A DNA stretch of 64,000 nt from Variovorax guangxiensis. GTDB lineage: Bacteria > Pseudomonadota > Gammaproteobacteria > Burkholderiales > Burkholderiaceae_C. The stretch covers positions 1 through 64,000 of the forward strand of contig NZ_RXFT01000016.1 of the NCBI RefSeq assembly GCF_003952165.1. Direction: 5' to 3'. Under the pieces are notes generated by a model. That model made no database searches. It saw only the letters and a program-made list of their open reading frames with translations, and was not told where the DNA came from. Made by a program: the position numbers and the translations under genes. Positions 16,630-25,359 of the stretch are shown piece after piece; position 1 is the stretch's first letter; each line of letters starts with the position of its first letter.

Positions 16630-17328
16630 ATGAACAACAGCCCTACCACCTATCACGACGGCATCGAGCTGCCGATCGCCTCGCCGCAGGAGCGCAACCG
16701 CGTCCTGCGCAATACCTACTGGCTGCTCGCGCTGTCGATGCTGCCGACCGTGCTCGGCGCCTGGATTGGCGTCTCCACCGGCTTCTCGCGCGCCATGTCG
16801 CCGGGCATCGGCCTGATGGTCTTCCTCGGCGGCGCCTTCGGCTTCATGTACGCCATCGAGAAGACGAAGGAGTCGGCCGCCGGCGTGCCGGTGCTGCTGG
16901 CCTTCACCTTCTTCATGGGCCTGATGCTGTCGCGCCTGGTCGGCACCGTGCTCGGCCTGGCCAATGGCGCCAGCCTGGTGATGACGGCCTTCGCCGGCAC
17001 CGGCGCGATCTTCTTCGGCATGGCCACGCTGTCGTCGGTCATCAAGCGCGACCTGTCGGCCATGGGCAAGTGGCTCTTCATCGGCGCCATCCTGCTGCTG
17101 GTGGCGGGCATCGCCAACTTCTTCATCAAGTCGAGCGCGCTGATGATGACGCTGTCGGTCCTGGCCATCGGCATCTTCTCGGCCTTCATCCTGCACGACC
17201 TCAAGCGCGTGAAGGACGGACTGGAGACCAACTACATCTCCGCCACGCTGGGTGTGTATCTCAGCATCTACAACGTCTTCCAGTCGCTGCTGGCCCTGCT
17301 GGGCATCGCCGGCGGCCGGGACGAGTGA
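16630..17328 (+). CDS. YccA-like Bax inhibitor-1 family membrane protein
   Basis: A 232-residue protein with seven predicted membrane segments and a short polar N-terminus. It has the family order of hydrophobic helices and the end ISATLGVYLSIYNVFQSLLALLG. The E. coli member YccA is a substrate and modulator of the FtsH protease; the broader family leaks calcium or protons in some organisms. Function here is by family only. The ATG follows AAGGAA; a GTG further upstream (16561) would add an unlikely arginine-rich extension. Confidence 0.9.
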   Translation: MNNSPTTYHDGIELPIASPQERNRVLRNTYWLLALSMLPTVLGAWIGVSTGFSRAMSPGIGLMVFLGGAFGFMYAIEKTKESAAGVPVLLAFTFFMGLMLSRLVGTVLGLANGASLVMTAFAGTGAIFFGMATLSSVIKRDLSAMGKWLFIGAILLLVAGIANFFIKSSALMMTLSVLAIGIFSAFILHDLKRVKDGLETNYISATLGVYLSIYNVFQSLLALLGIAGGRDE

Positions 17329-17362
17329 TTCCCCACGAAGGAAGAAAAGGAAGGAACATCCC

Positions 17363-17905
17363 ATGCGTCTCACCACCAAAGGCCGCTTCGCGGTCACCGC
17401 GATGATCGACATCGCCCTTCATGGGCGTTCGGGCCCCGTCACGCTGGCTTCGATCAGCCTGCGCCAGCGCGTGTCGCTGTCGTACCTGGAGCTGCTGTTC
17501 GGCAAGCTGCGCCGCGCCAGCCTGGTCGAATCGACCCGCGGCCCGGGCGGCGGGTATTCGCTCAGCCGCAAGGCGGCCGAGATTTCCGTGGCCGACATCG
17601 TCCTCTCGATCGAGGACCACGATGCCGAAACCACCCGCCAGCGCGATGCCGACGCGCCGGGCGAGGCCGGCCGCTGCGAGATCGACGAACTCTGGGCCAC
17701 CGTGAATCTGCGGGCGGTCGAGTTCCTCAAGTCGATCTCGCTGCAGAGCCTGGTCGACGAGCAGAAGGCCAAGGGCGTGCAGGCCGCCGCGCGGACCGAG
17801 ATCCGTCGTTCGCCGGCTGGCCAGCCCGCCACGCGCAAGCCCTTCGTCGTCGACGCGCCGAACTCGGTGTTCGCGCTGGGACGGCGACAGCAAAGCGCCA
17901 GCTAG
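17363..17905 (+). CDS. Rrf2/IscR-like transcription regulator lacking the Fe-S ligands
   Basis: A 180-residue Rrf2-family regulator. The DNA-binding half is IscR-like (MRLTTKGRFAVTAMIDIAL, VSLSYLELLFGKLRR, STRGPGGGYSLSR). IscR holds a [2Fe-2S] cluster with Cys92, Cys98, Cys104 and His107; here only the third cysteine survives (Cys105 in GRCEIDELW), the first two positions fall in DHDAETTRQRDADAPGEA without Cys, and the His is Asp108. It therefore should not bind that cluster. It is not next to iscS/iscU. A clear AAGGAAGG ribosome binding site precedes the ATG. Likely a cluster-independent paralogue with its own targets. Confidence 0.9.
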   Translation: MRLTTKGRFAVTAMIDIALHGRSGPVTLASISLRQRVSLSYLELLFGKLRRASLVESTRGPGGGYSLSRKAAEISVADIVLSIEDHDAETTRQRDADAPGEAGRCEIDELWATVNLRAVEFLKSISLQSLVDEQKAKGVQAAARTEIRRSPAGQPATRKPFVVDAPNSVFALGRRQQSAS

Positions 17906-17928
17906 CTCCGAGCCAGCCAGCCCGCCCG

Positions 17929-17996
17929 GCCCATGCGGCAGGGCCCGTTGCCACGGATCGAGGTGGCGGCGGGCTCTCGCCCGCATGGGCTTTTTT
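17929..17996 (+). terminator. Rho-independent terminator after the Rrf2 regulator
   Basis: An outer stem (GCCCATGCGG at 17929-17938, complement at 17981-17990) encloses an inner GCGGGC-TCTC-GCCCGC hairpin (17969-17984), and six T residues follow directly. It separates the regulator from the RND genes. Confidence 0.85.
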
Positions 17997-18140
17997 CGTT
18001 GGTTTCCCCCAAGGAAGCCTCAGGAACCCTTCATGTTGCGACGCAACACGGCAGGCAGAATGCACCACAACAGTGCAAACCAATACAGACGCGCGACCCG
18101 GGCGATCCCGGCTCGCGCCGCAGCGCGTTTCCGGACGGCC

Positions 18141-19280
18141 ATGAATTTCAAGCTTCTGCTTCTACCCCTTTCCCTGCTCGTGCTCGCCGCGTGCGGCGCC
18201 CGGCAGGCCCCTCAAACCGAGACCGCGCCGCCCGAAGTCGGCGTGATGGCGATGCACGCGGGCGATGTGCCCGTGCACACCGAGCTTTCGGGCCGCACGG
18301 CCGCGTTCCGCGTGTCCGAGGTGCGCCCGCAGGTCAACGGCATCGTGCGCAAGCGCCTGTTCGAGGAAGGCAGCATGGTCCGCGCGGGCCAGGTGCTGTA
18401 CGAGATCGAGCCCGGCCCCTTCGAAGCGGCGCACGAGCAGGCGCAGGCCGCGCTCGCGACCGCGCAGGCCGGTATCGCGAGCCTGCGCGGCAAGGCCGAG
18501 CGATTCGGCGAACTGGTGAAGGCCAATGCCGTGAGCAGGCAGGAGCACGAGGAGGCGCAGGCCGCGCTCATGCAGGCGCAGGCCGGCGTGAAGGCCGCGC
18601 AGGCTGCCCTGAAGGCGGCGCGCATCAACCTCGAATTCACGCGCATCGAGGCGCCCATCTCGGGCCGCATCGGCCGCTCCAGCGTGACCGAGGGCGCGCT
18701 GGTGGCGCCGGGCCAGGCCACAGCGCTGGCGACGATCCAGCGCATCGACCCGATCTATGTCGACGTGGTGCAGTCCAGCCTCGAACTCACGCGGCTCAAG
18801 CGCCGCTTCATCTCGGGCGACATGGCGCCTGCGAGCACGCGCGTGAGCCTGCGCATGGAAGACGGCCTGCCCTACCCGCACGCCGGCACGCTGAAGTTCA
18901 CGGAAGTGGCGGTCGACGCCGCGACCGGCTCGGTCACGCTGCGCGCGGAGTTTCCGAACCCGCAGGGGCTGCTGCTGCCCGGCATGTACGTGCGCGCGCA
19001 GGTCGAGGCCGGCGTCGAACGGCAGGCCGTGCTCGCGCCGCAGCGCGGCGTGGCGCGCAACGACAAGGGCGAGCCGACCGCACTGGTGGTGGGCAAGGAC
19101 GACAAGGTCGAACTGCGCGCGCTCGAAGTGCGCGGCGCCTCGGGCGACCAGTGGATCGTGACCGGCGGCCTGCGCGAAGGCGACCGGCTCGTGGTCGACG
19201 GCCTGCAGCGCGCGCACCCGGGCGACAAGGTGAAGCCGGTGCCGGTATCGGCGGCGCCGACGCCCGCCTCGGCCGACTGA
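18141..19280 (+). CDS. RND efflux periplasmic adaptor lipoprotein (AcrA/MexA type)
   Basis: A 379-residue membrane-fusion protein. The signal peptide ends in a lipobox at Cys18 (LLVLAAC). Then the barrel-sandwich half (VSEVRPQVNGIVRKRLFEEG), an alpha-hairpin of heptad-like Ala/Gln-rich helices (about 95-165), the return half (RIEAPISGRIGRSSVTEGALV), and the beta-barrel and membrane-proximal domains. It links an RND pump to an outer-membrane channel in a drug-efflux complex. The pump gene begins 17 bases downstream. The start is the ATG beginning the lipoprotein signal. Confidence 0.93.
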   Translation: MNFKLLLLPLSLLVLAACGARQAPQTETAPPEVGVMAMHAGDVPVHTELSGRTAAFRVSEVRPQVNGIVRKRLFEEGSMVRAGQVLYEIEPGPFEAAHEQAQAALATAQAGIASLRGKAERFGELVKANAVSRQEHEEAQAALMQAQAGVKAAQAALKAARINLEFTRIEAPISGRIGRSSVTEGALVAPGQATALATIQRIDPIYVDVVQSSLELTRLKRRFISGDMAPASTRVSLRMEDGLPYPHAGTLKFTEVAVDAATGSVTLRAEFPNPQGLLLPGMYVRAQVEAGVERQAVLAPQRGVARNDKGEPTALVVGKDDKVELRALEVRGASGDQWIVTGGLREGDRLVVDGLQRAHPGDKVKPVPVSAAPTPASAD

Positions 19281-19296
19281 AGAAAAGACAACACCC

Positions 19297-22200
19297 GTGA
19301 TAGCCAACTTCTTCATCCAGCGGCCCGTGTTCGCATGGGTCATCGCCATCCTGATCATGCTGGCCGGCGGCGTGGCCATCCGCACGCTGCCGGTCTCGCA
19401 GTACCCGGACATCGCGCCGCCCACCGTCGTGGTCTCGGCCAACTACCCCGGCGCCTCGGCGCAGGCGGTGGAGAACAGCGTCACGCAGGTGCTCGAGCAG
19501 CAGCTCAAGGGCATCGACGGCCTGCTGTACTTCAAGTCGACGAGCAGCTCGGCCGGCTGGGCCGACATCGCCGTCACCTTCCGCCAGGGCATCAACCCCG
19601 ACACCGCCCAGGTGCAGGTGCAGAACAAGGTCAGCCAGGCCACCAGCCGCCTGCCGCAGGCGGTGCAGCAGCAGGGTGTGACGGTTGCGAAGTCGCAGAA
19701 CAACTTCCTGCTGATCGTGGCCCTCTACGACGAGACCGACCGCCGCACCGACACCGACGTTGCCGACTGGATGGCGAGCAACCTGCGCGATCCCATCAGC
19801 CGCGTCGACGGCGTGGGCTCGGTGCAGGCCTTCGGCGCTTCGTACGCGATGCGCATCTGGCTCGATCCGCACCGGCTCGCGAGCTACCAGCTGATGCCCT
19901 CTGACGTGACCGCCGCCATCACCGCGCAGAACACGCAGGTGTCGGTCGGCGAGATCGGCGCGCGGCCCTCGCCCGCGAAGCAGCAGCTCACCGCCACCGT
20001 GACTGCCCTCTCGCGGCTGCAGACGCCCGAGCAGTTCCGCGACATCGTGCTGAAGACGCAGGCCGACGGCGCCGTGGTGCGCCTGGGCGACGTGGCGCGC
20101 GTGGAGATGGGCAGCGAGTCGTATGCCGAGACCACGCGCCTGAACGGCCACCCCGCCGCCGGCGCCGCGGTCATGCTGGCGCCCGGCGCCAACGCGCTGA
20201 CCACCGCCAGCGCGGTGAAGGCTCGCATCGCCGAGATGGAGCCCTCGCTGCCCGCCGGCCTGCGCGTGGCCTACGCCGAGGACACGACGCGCTTCGTGAA
20301 GATTTCGATCAGGTCGGTCATCAAGACGCTGCTGGAGGCCATCGCGCTGGTGGTGGTCGTCATGTACCTGTTCCTGCAGAACTGGCGCGCCACGGTCATC
20401 CCGGCCATCACCGTGCCGGTGGTGCTGCTGGGCACCTTCGGCGTGCTCGCGGCCTTCGGCTATTCGATCAACGTGCTCACGCTCTTCGGCATGGTGCTGG
20501 CCATCGGCCTGCTGGTGGACGACGCCATCGTGGTGGTGGAGAACGTCGAGCGCGTGATGCACGAGGAAGGGCTGGACCCGAAGGCCGCCACCATCAAGTC
20601 GATGCAGGAAATCACCGGCGCGCTGGTGGGCATCGCGGTGGTGGTTTCGGCGGTGTTCCTGCCGATGGCCTTCTTCGGCGGCTCCGTGGGCGTGATCTAC
20701 CGGCAGTTCTCGGTGACCATCATCGCGTCGATGGCGCTGTCGGTGGTGGTGGCCATCGTGCTGATCCCTGCGCTGTGCGCGCGCTTCCTGCGTGCGAGCG
20801 ATGCGCCGCGCACGCGCGGTTTTCTGGGCGCATTCAACCGCCGCTTCGACGCCGCGCAGGGCCGCTACGTGGGCCTGCTGGGCCGCATCCTGCGCAAGCC
20901 GCTGCGCTTCGCGGCCGTGTACGCGGCCATCGTGGCCGGCATGGGCCTGCTGTACCTCGGCCTGCCCGGCGGCTTCCTGCCCGAGGAAGACCAGGGCAGC
21001 GTGATGGTGCAGCTCACGCTGCCGGCGGGCTCCACCATCGGCCGCACCGATGCGGTGAACCGCATGGTCGAGAAGCACTTCCTCGAAACCGAGAAGGACA
21101 CGACCGACACCATCTTCACGCTCTCGGGCTGGAGCTATGGCGGCTCGGGGCAGAACATGGGCATGGCCTTCGTCTCGCTCAAGGACTGGTCCGAGCGCGG
21201 CCATGCCGACCAGCGCGCCCAGGCCATCGTCGAGCGTGCCGGCACAGCGCTGGGCAGGCAGCAGCGCGACGCCGAGGTCTACGGCATGGTGCCGCCGCCC
21301 ATCGAGGGGCTGGGGCAGTCGAACGGCTTCGAGTTCTGGCTGCAGGACACCTCGGGCATGGGCGCGCAGAAGCTGGTGCAGGCGCGCGAGTCATTGCTGC
21401 GCGACGCGGGCAAGGACACGCGGCTGCAGTCGGTGCGCGCCAACAGCGTGGCCGGTACGCCGCAGCTGCAGATCGACATCGACCAGCTCAAGGCCTCGGC
21501 CCTGCGGCTGTCGCTGGACGACGTGAACACCACGCTGGGCATCGCCTGGGGCGGCAGCTACGTCAACGACTTCATCGACCGCGGCCGCGTCAAGCGCGTG
21601 TACGTGCAGGCCGACGCACCCTACCGCTCCGATCCGGACGACATCCGGCAGTGGTTCGTGCGCGGCGCCACCGGCGCGATGACGCCGTTCTCGGCCTTCG
21701 CCACCACGCGCTGGTCGCAGGGCGCGCCGCAGCTGGAGCGCTACAACGGCCTGCCGGCGGTGCAGATCCAGGGCGCGGCCGCGCACGGCACGAGCTCGGG
21801 CACGGCGATGGCGGCGGTGGAAACCATCGCGAAGAAGCAGCGCGGCACCGGCCATGCGTGGAGCGGGCTCTCGTACCAGGAGCGACTGTCGGGCGGACAG
21901 GCGCCGCTGCTGTTCGCGCTGTCGATCCTCGTGGTGTTCCTGTGCCTGGCGGCGCTGTACGAAAGCTGGTCGGTGCCGTTCTCGGTGATGCTGGTGATTC
22001 CGCTGGGCGTGCTCGGCGCGGTGATCGCGGCGGCTCTGCGGGGCCTCTCGAACGACATCTACTTCCAGGTCGGCCTGCTCGCGACCATCGGGCTGTCGGC
22101 GAAGAACGCGATCCTGATCATCGAGTTCGCCGAAGCCGCGCTGCGCCGGGGCATACCGCTGCTCGACGCGGTGGCCGAAGGCGCGCGCCTGCGGCTGCGG

Positions 22201-22425
22201 CCGATCCTGATGACCTCGCTGGCCTTCCTGGCCGGCGTGGTGCCGCTGGCGCTGGCCACCGGCGCGGGCTCGGCCAGCCAGATCGCCATCGGCACCGGCG
22301 TGTTCGGCGGCGTGCTGGCCGCGACGGCGCTCGGGATCTTCTTCGTGCCGCTGTTCTATCTGCTGGTGAAGCGGGCTGCGGGCAGGTTCTTCAGGCGCAG
22401 CAGCGGGGTCGCGGCAACGCCTTGA
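19297..22425 (+). CDS. RND efflux pump, hydrophobe/amphiphile exporter-1 family (AcrB/MexB type)
   Basis: A 1042-residue pump starting at GTG with the family opening MIANFFIQRPVFAWVIAI. Twelve membrane helices and two large periplasmic loops are evident; the proton-relay pair in TM4 is Asp408/Asp409 (GLLVDDAIVVVENVERVM). The motif NAILIIEFAE in TM11 is also conserved. With the preceding adaptor it makes an inner-membrane drug-efflux unit driven by proton motive force. No outer-membrane channel gene follows; the next gene is convergent at an 18-base gap, so a channel encoded elsewhere must be used. No adjacent TetR or MarR regulator was seen. Confidence 0.95.
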   Translation: MIANFFIQRPVFAWVIAILIMLAGGVAIRTLPVSQYPDIAPPTVVVSANYPGASAQAVENSVTQVLEQQLKGIDGLLYFKSTSSSAGWADIAVTFRQGINPDTAQVQVQNKVSQATSRLPQAVQQQGVTVAKSQNNFLLIVALYDETDRRTDTDVADWMASNLRDPISRVDGVGSVQAFGASYAMRIWLDPHRLASYQLMPSDVTAAITAQNTQVSVGEIGARPSPAKQQLTATVTALSRLQTPEQFRDIVLKTQADGAVVRLGDVARVEMGSESYAETTRLNGHPAAGAAVMLAPGANALTTASAVKARIAEMEPSLPAGLRVAYAEDTTRFVKISIRSVIKTLLEAIALVVVVMYLFLQNWRATVIPAITVPVVLLGTFGVLAAFGYSINVLTLFGMVLAIGLLVDDAIVVVENVERVMHEEGLDPKAATIKSMQEITGALVGIAVVVSAVFLPMAFFGGSVGVIYRQFSVTIIASMALSVVVAIVLIPALCARFLRASDAPRTRGFLGAFNRRFDAAQGRYVGLLGRILRKPLRFAAVYAAIVAGMGLLYLGLPGGFLPEEDQGSVMVQLTLPAGSTIGRTDAVNRMVEKHFLETEKDTTDTIFTLSGWSYGGSGQNMGMAFVSLKDWSERGHADQRAQAIVERAGTALGRQQRDAEVYGMVPPPIEGLGQSNGFEFWLQDTSGMGAQKLVQARESLLRDAGKDTRLQSVRANSVAGTPQLQIDIDQLKASALRLSLDDVNTTLGIAWGGSYVNDFIDRGRVKRVYVQADAPYRSDPDDIRQWFVRGATGAMTPFSAFATTRWSQGAPQLERYNGLPAVQIQGAAAHGTSSGTAMAAVETIAKKQRGTGHAWSGLSYQERLSGGQAPLLFALSILVVFLCLAALYESWSVPFSVMLVIPLGVLGAVIAAALRGLSNDIYFQVGLLATIGLSAKNAILIIEFAEAALRRGIPLLDAVAEGARLRLRPILMTSLAFLAGVVPLALATGAGSASQIAIGTGVFGGVLAATALGIFFVPLFYLLVKRAAGRFFRRSSGVAATP

Positions 22426-22443
22426 GCGAAGCCAGGAGACTTC

Positions 22444-23346
22444 TCAGCTCTTTCTGGCGACCGGCGCCTGCCTCGGCAGCCCCGGCAAAGTCCATCCGAA
22501 GGTCATGCCCGCCGCCGAGACCAGGATGGCTGCCGCGCCCACCAGCTGCAGCATGCCCAGCCGCTGGCCGAAGACGACATGGTCGACGCCGATCGCGACC
22601 AGCGGATAGATGAACGACAACGCCCCCGCCACCGGCGTCGACAGCTTCTGCAGCGCGCCGTACAGCAGCACGAACACCAGCCCCGTGTAGACAACGCCCA
22701 TCGTCAGGTGCACGCCCCAGGTGGCCGCGTCGGTGGGCAGCGCCTTCAGGTTCGCGAAGGGGGCGAGCATCACGATGCCCACGCACACCTGTATCAGCGC
22801 GATGAGGTGCGGCGCGATGCCGTCGAGCTTCTTCGCGACGAAGGCGGCAACCGCGTAGCAGAAGGCCGCACCCAGCGCCATGAGCACGCCGACGAAATAC
22901 GTGGAACCATCGGCGCCGCCGCCCGGCTTGGCCTGCGCCACCAGCACCACGCCGGCGAACGCGATGCACAGCCAGATCGCCTTCATCGCGGTGAGCCGCT
23001 CCGACAGCAGCAACGCAACCAGCGTCACCAGCATGAAGGGCTGCGTGTTGTAGACCGCCGTGGCGATCGAGATCGATGCGCGCGAGAAGGACGCGAAGAT
23101 CAGCACCCAGTTGACCACCAGGGCCACGCCACCGAATGCGGCCAGCGCGAACTTGCGCGGCGCGAGGCCCCGCTGGAGCAGACCCAGCGCAAGGCACACG
23201 ACCAGCAGCGTCACCGCGCCGAACACGCAGCGCCAGAACAGCAGGTCGAACAGGGGCTGGTCGAAGCGCACCACGAACCAGCCGATGGTTCCCGAGATCG
23301 CCATGGCCGCGCTCATCTCGAGCGCGCCGCGAAGCTGGGTCTGCAT
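22444..23346 (-). CDS. EamA/DMT-family transporter
   Basis: A 300-residue membrane protein with ten predicted helices in two EamA repeats (first from about residue 8, second beginning STYFVGVLMALGAAFCYAVA). DMT proteins of this form usually export amino acids or metabolites. It is divergent from an AsnC/Lrp-type regulator, a pairing typical of amino-acid exporters, so amino-acid efflux controlled by that regulator is the inference. The start at MQTQLRGALEMS places the first helix correctly; the ribosome binding site is weak. Confidence 0.88.
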   Translation of the reverse strand: MQTQLRGALEMSAAMAISGTIGWFVVRFDQPLFDLLFWRCVFGAVTLLVVCLALGLLQRGLAPRKFALAAFGGVALVVNWVLIFASFSRASISIATAVYNTQPFMLVTLVALLLSERLTAMKAIWLCIAFAGVVLVAQAKPGGGADGSTYFVGVLMALGAAFCYAVAAFVAKKLDGIAPHLIALIQVCVGIVMLAPFANLKALPTDAATWGVHLTMGVVYTGLVFVLLYGALQKLSTPVAGALSFIYPLVAIGVDHVVFGQRLGMLQLVGAAAILVSAAGMTFGWTLPGLPRQAPVARKS

Positions 23347-23485
23347 GTCCGTCCGTTGTCGCCGCTGTTCAGGGGAAACAAGAGTGCCATGGATCGTGTC
23401 GCATGGATATGCTGCGAAGAAGGAGAAAGCCCCTGATGGCCTTCGAAAAGAAGGTATCCATGCCATTGCACCGGAGAACAGAAAA

Positions 23486-23929
23486 ATGCTCGACGCAACC
23501 GACGAAGCCATCGTGCTGGCCCTCTCGGGCAATGCGCGCATGTCGCTGAAGGAACTGGCCCGTCACGTGGGGCTGTCGTCGCCCAGCGTGTCGGAGCGGC
23601 TGCGCCGGCTCGAGGAGCGCGACGTGATCCGCGGCTACACGCTCGAGCTGAACCCGAAGGCGCTGGGCTACCAGTTCCAGGCCATCGTGCGCATCCGGCC
23701 GCTGCCGGGGCAGCTGAAGGCGGTGCAGGAACTGATCGCGGGCACGCCCGAGTTCTGCGAGTGCGACAAGGTCACGGGAGAAGACTGCTTCGTCGCGCGG
23801 CTCCATCTGCAGTCGCTCGAGCAGCTCGACGGCATCCTCGACCGCATCGCGGCCAGGGCGGAGACCAACACCTCCATCGTGAAGGCCCAGACGATCCCGA
23901 GGCGGCTGCCGCCCTTCGCGGCGCGGTGA
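23486..23929 (+). CDS. Lrp/AsnC-family transcription regulator
   Basis: A 147-residue regulator: an N-terminal helix-turn-helix (LKELARHVGLSSPSVSERLRRLEERDVIRGY) and a C-terminal RAM ligand-binding domain with the family piece CDKVTGEDCFVARLHL. Lrp-type proteins sense amino acids and commonly control a divergent exporter, here the EamA gene 139 bases away on the other strand. ATG preceded by CCGGAGAACAG. The effector cannot be read from sequence. Confidence 0.92.
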   Translation: MLDATDEAIVLALSGNARMSLKELARHVGLSSPSVSERLRRLEERDVIRGYTLELNPKALGYQFQAIVRIRPLPGQLKAVQELIAGTPEFCECDKVTGEDCFVARLHLQSLEQLDGILDRIAARAETNTSIVKAQTIPRRLPPFAAR

Positions 23930-23955
23930 GGCGCCGCAGCCGATCGGCGGCGCCT
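23929..23955 (+). terminator. Hairpin at the end of the AsnC-type gene
   Basis: AGGCGCCGC pairs with GCGGCGCCT around a 9-base loop, starting at the last base of the stop codon. No immediate T-run. Confidence 0.5.
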
Positions 23956-24078
23956 TCCGGTGGGTTATGTCCTGTTTTTGCATAGATGCGCACCATCGCC
24001 ACGCGATGCGCCCTTCCAGAATCGATCGGCCGTGAGAGGCACGGCGCACGACGTCCATCCACAAGACCAAGGAGACAC

Positions 24079-24876
24079 ATGCCCATGATCACTTCCCGCC
24101 GCGGCCTGCTGGCCGGTTCCGCCGCCATGGCCACCGGTGCCATCGCCGGCTGTGCACTGCCCGCCGGGGCCGGCCGCTCGGCCGCCACGCCGTTCGACGT
24201 CGCATCGTCGACCATTCCGATCGTCGGCAGCGACCAGGTCTTCCCGGTGCGGCGCATCTACTGCATCGGCCGAAACTACGAGGCGCACGCGCGCGAGATG
24301 GGCTCGGACCCGAGCCGCGAGCCGCCCTTCTTCTTCCAGAAGCCCGCCGATGCGATCCAGGTGGTGACGCCGGGCGTGGTGGCCGACCATCCCTACCCCA
24401 CGCTCACGAAGAACTACCACTACGAGGTCGAGCTGGTGGTGGCACTGGGCAAGGGCGGACGCAACATCGCGACGAGCGAGGCGCTCGACCACGTGTACGG
24501 CTACTCGCTGGGCCTGGACATGACGCGCCGCGACCTGCAGCGCGAGATGGGCGACCAGAAGAAGCCCTGGGAGATCGGCAAGAGCTTCGACCACTCGGCG
24601 CCCGTCGGGCCGATCCACCCGGTGGCGAAGGTTGGGCACTTCAGCGACGGCGCGATCTGGCTCAAAGTGAACGGACAGACGAAGCAGAACGCCACGCTCA
24701 GGCACATGATCTGGTCGGTGGCCGAGCAGATCAGCCGGCTGTCGCAGGCCTTCGAGCTGAAGCCGGGCGACATCATCTACTCGGGCACGCCGGAGAACGT
24801 CGGGCCGGTGGTGCGCGGCGACCTGATCCAGATCCACATCGACCGGCTGCCGGAGTTGTCGGTGAGGATCGTCTGA
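24079..24876 (+). CDS. Fumarylacetoacetate hydrolase-family enzyme with a Tat-type signal
   Basis: A 265-residue FAH-fold hydrolase. The core matches fumarylpyruvate hydrolases: CIGRNYEAHAREMG, PPFFFQKPADA, HYEVELVVALGKGG, GYSLGLDMTRRDLQ and a GDIIYSGTPENVG end, with the metal-binding acids in YEVEL. Such enzymes split C-C bonds in gentisate or homogentisate products in the cytoplasm. Unusually, it begins MITSRRGLLAGSAAMATGAIAGC, a twin-arginine signal ending in a possible lipobox, so it may be exported or membrane-anchored. ATG with AGGAG at 5-base spacing. No other gentisate genes are near. Confidence 0.88.
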   Translation: MPMITSRRGLLAGSAAMATGAIAGCALPAGAGRSAATPFDVASSTIPIVGSDQVFPVRRIYCIGRNYEAHAREMGSDPSREPPFFFQKPADAIQVVTPGVVADHPYPTLTKNYHYEVELVVALGKGGRNIATSEALDHVYGYSLGLDMTRRDLQREMGDQKKPWEIGKSFDHSAPVGPIHPVAKVGHFSDGAIWLKVNGQTKQNATLRHMIWSVAEQISRLSQAFELKPGDIIYSGTPENVGPVVRGDLIQIHIDRLPELSVRIV

Positions 24877-24909
24877 GGAAGGCGCCAAGGGTACCGGGGG
24901 CTGGGTCGG

Positions 24910-24938
24910 GACACCATTTTTTCTACGAGATTGGTGTC
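24910..24938. promoter_or_regulatory. Palindrome and TTCTACGAGATT element upstream of a small gene
   Basis: GACACCA and TGGTGTC (24910-24916, 24932-24938) flank a T-rich stretch containing TTCTACGAGATT. The same twelve-base element with one inserted C recurs at 25302, before the TonB receptor. It only weakly resembles the envelope motif; it may instead be a hairpin after the hydrolase gene. Confidence 0.3.
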
Positions 24939-24971
24939 GATCATCGGGGCTCACGCGAACACCGAGCCACC

Positions 24972-25256
24972 ATGTCCCAGCAACAGCAGCAGACCCCGCA
25001 AGCCACCTACATCGACGACCTGCACGCCCCGCAGGTGTTCGCGGACGAAGTCTCGGGCTACTGGGTCAACGCGGGCTGCGTGCACATCACCTTCGACGCC
25101 AGCCGCGTCGACCACAGCTCCGACCGGTGCCCGGTGCACCGGGCCGCGGTGCTGCGCGTGACGCTGCCGATACCCATCGCGCAGGTGCTGGCGGTCAGCC
25201 TGTACGACTTCCTCAAGCAGCGCGGGCTGGCGCCGTCGCCGGGCAACGGACACTGA
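24972..25256 (+). CDS. Conserved-looking small protein of unknown function
   Basis: A 94-residue soluble protein: a Gln-rich start (MSQQQQQTPQATYIDDL), then a compact alpha/beta-looking body (GYWVNAGCVHITFDASRVDH, LPIPIAQVLAVSLYDFLKQRG). The composition and absence of low-complexity in the body suggest a real small domain, possibly a regulator or immunity-type fold, but I do not recognise the family. No strong ribosome binding site precedes the ATG. Confidence 0.6.
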   Translation: MSQQQQQTPQATYIDDLHAPQVFADEVSGYWVNAGCVHITFDASRVDHSSDRCPVHRAAVLRVTLPIPIAQVLAVSLYDFLKQRGLAPSPGNGH

Positions 25257-25300
25257 ACCGCGGAGGACAGACCGCACCCGTCGAAGGGTCAAGCTCCAAT

Positions 25301-25342
25301 ATTCCTACGAGATTCACGGCGAAAATGAGATTCATTCTTATC
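25301..25342 (+). promoter_or_regulatory. Fur-like box and adjacent element before the TonB receptor
   Basis: AATGAGATTCATT (25324-25336) differs from the 13-base Fur core AATGATAATCATT at two positions and is followed by CTTATC. Immediately upstream is ATTCCTACGAGATTCACG, related to the element at 24921. A Fur box fits iron-repressed expression of a siderophore receptor. Confidence 0.55.
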
Positions 25343-25359
25343 TACAGAGTGAGTCAACG

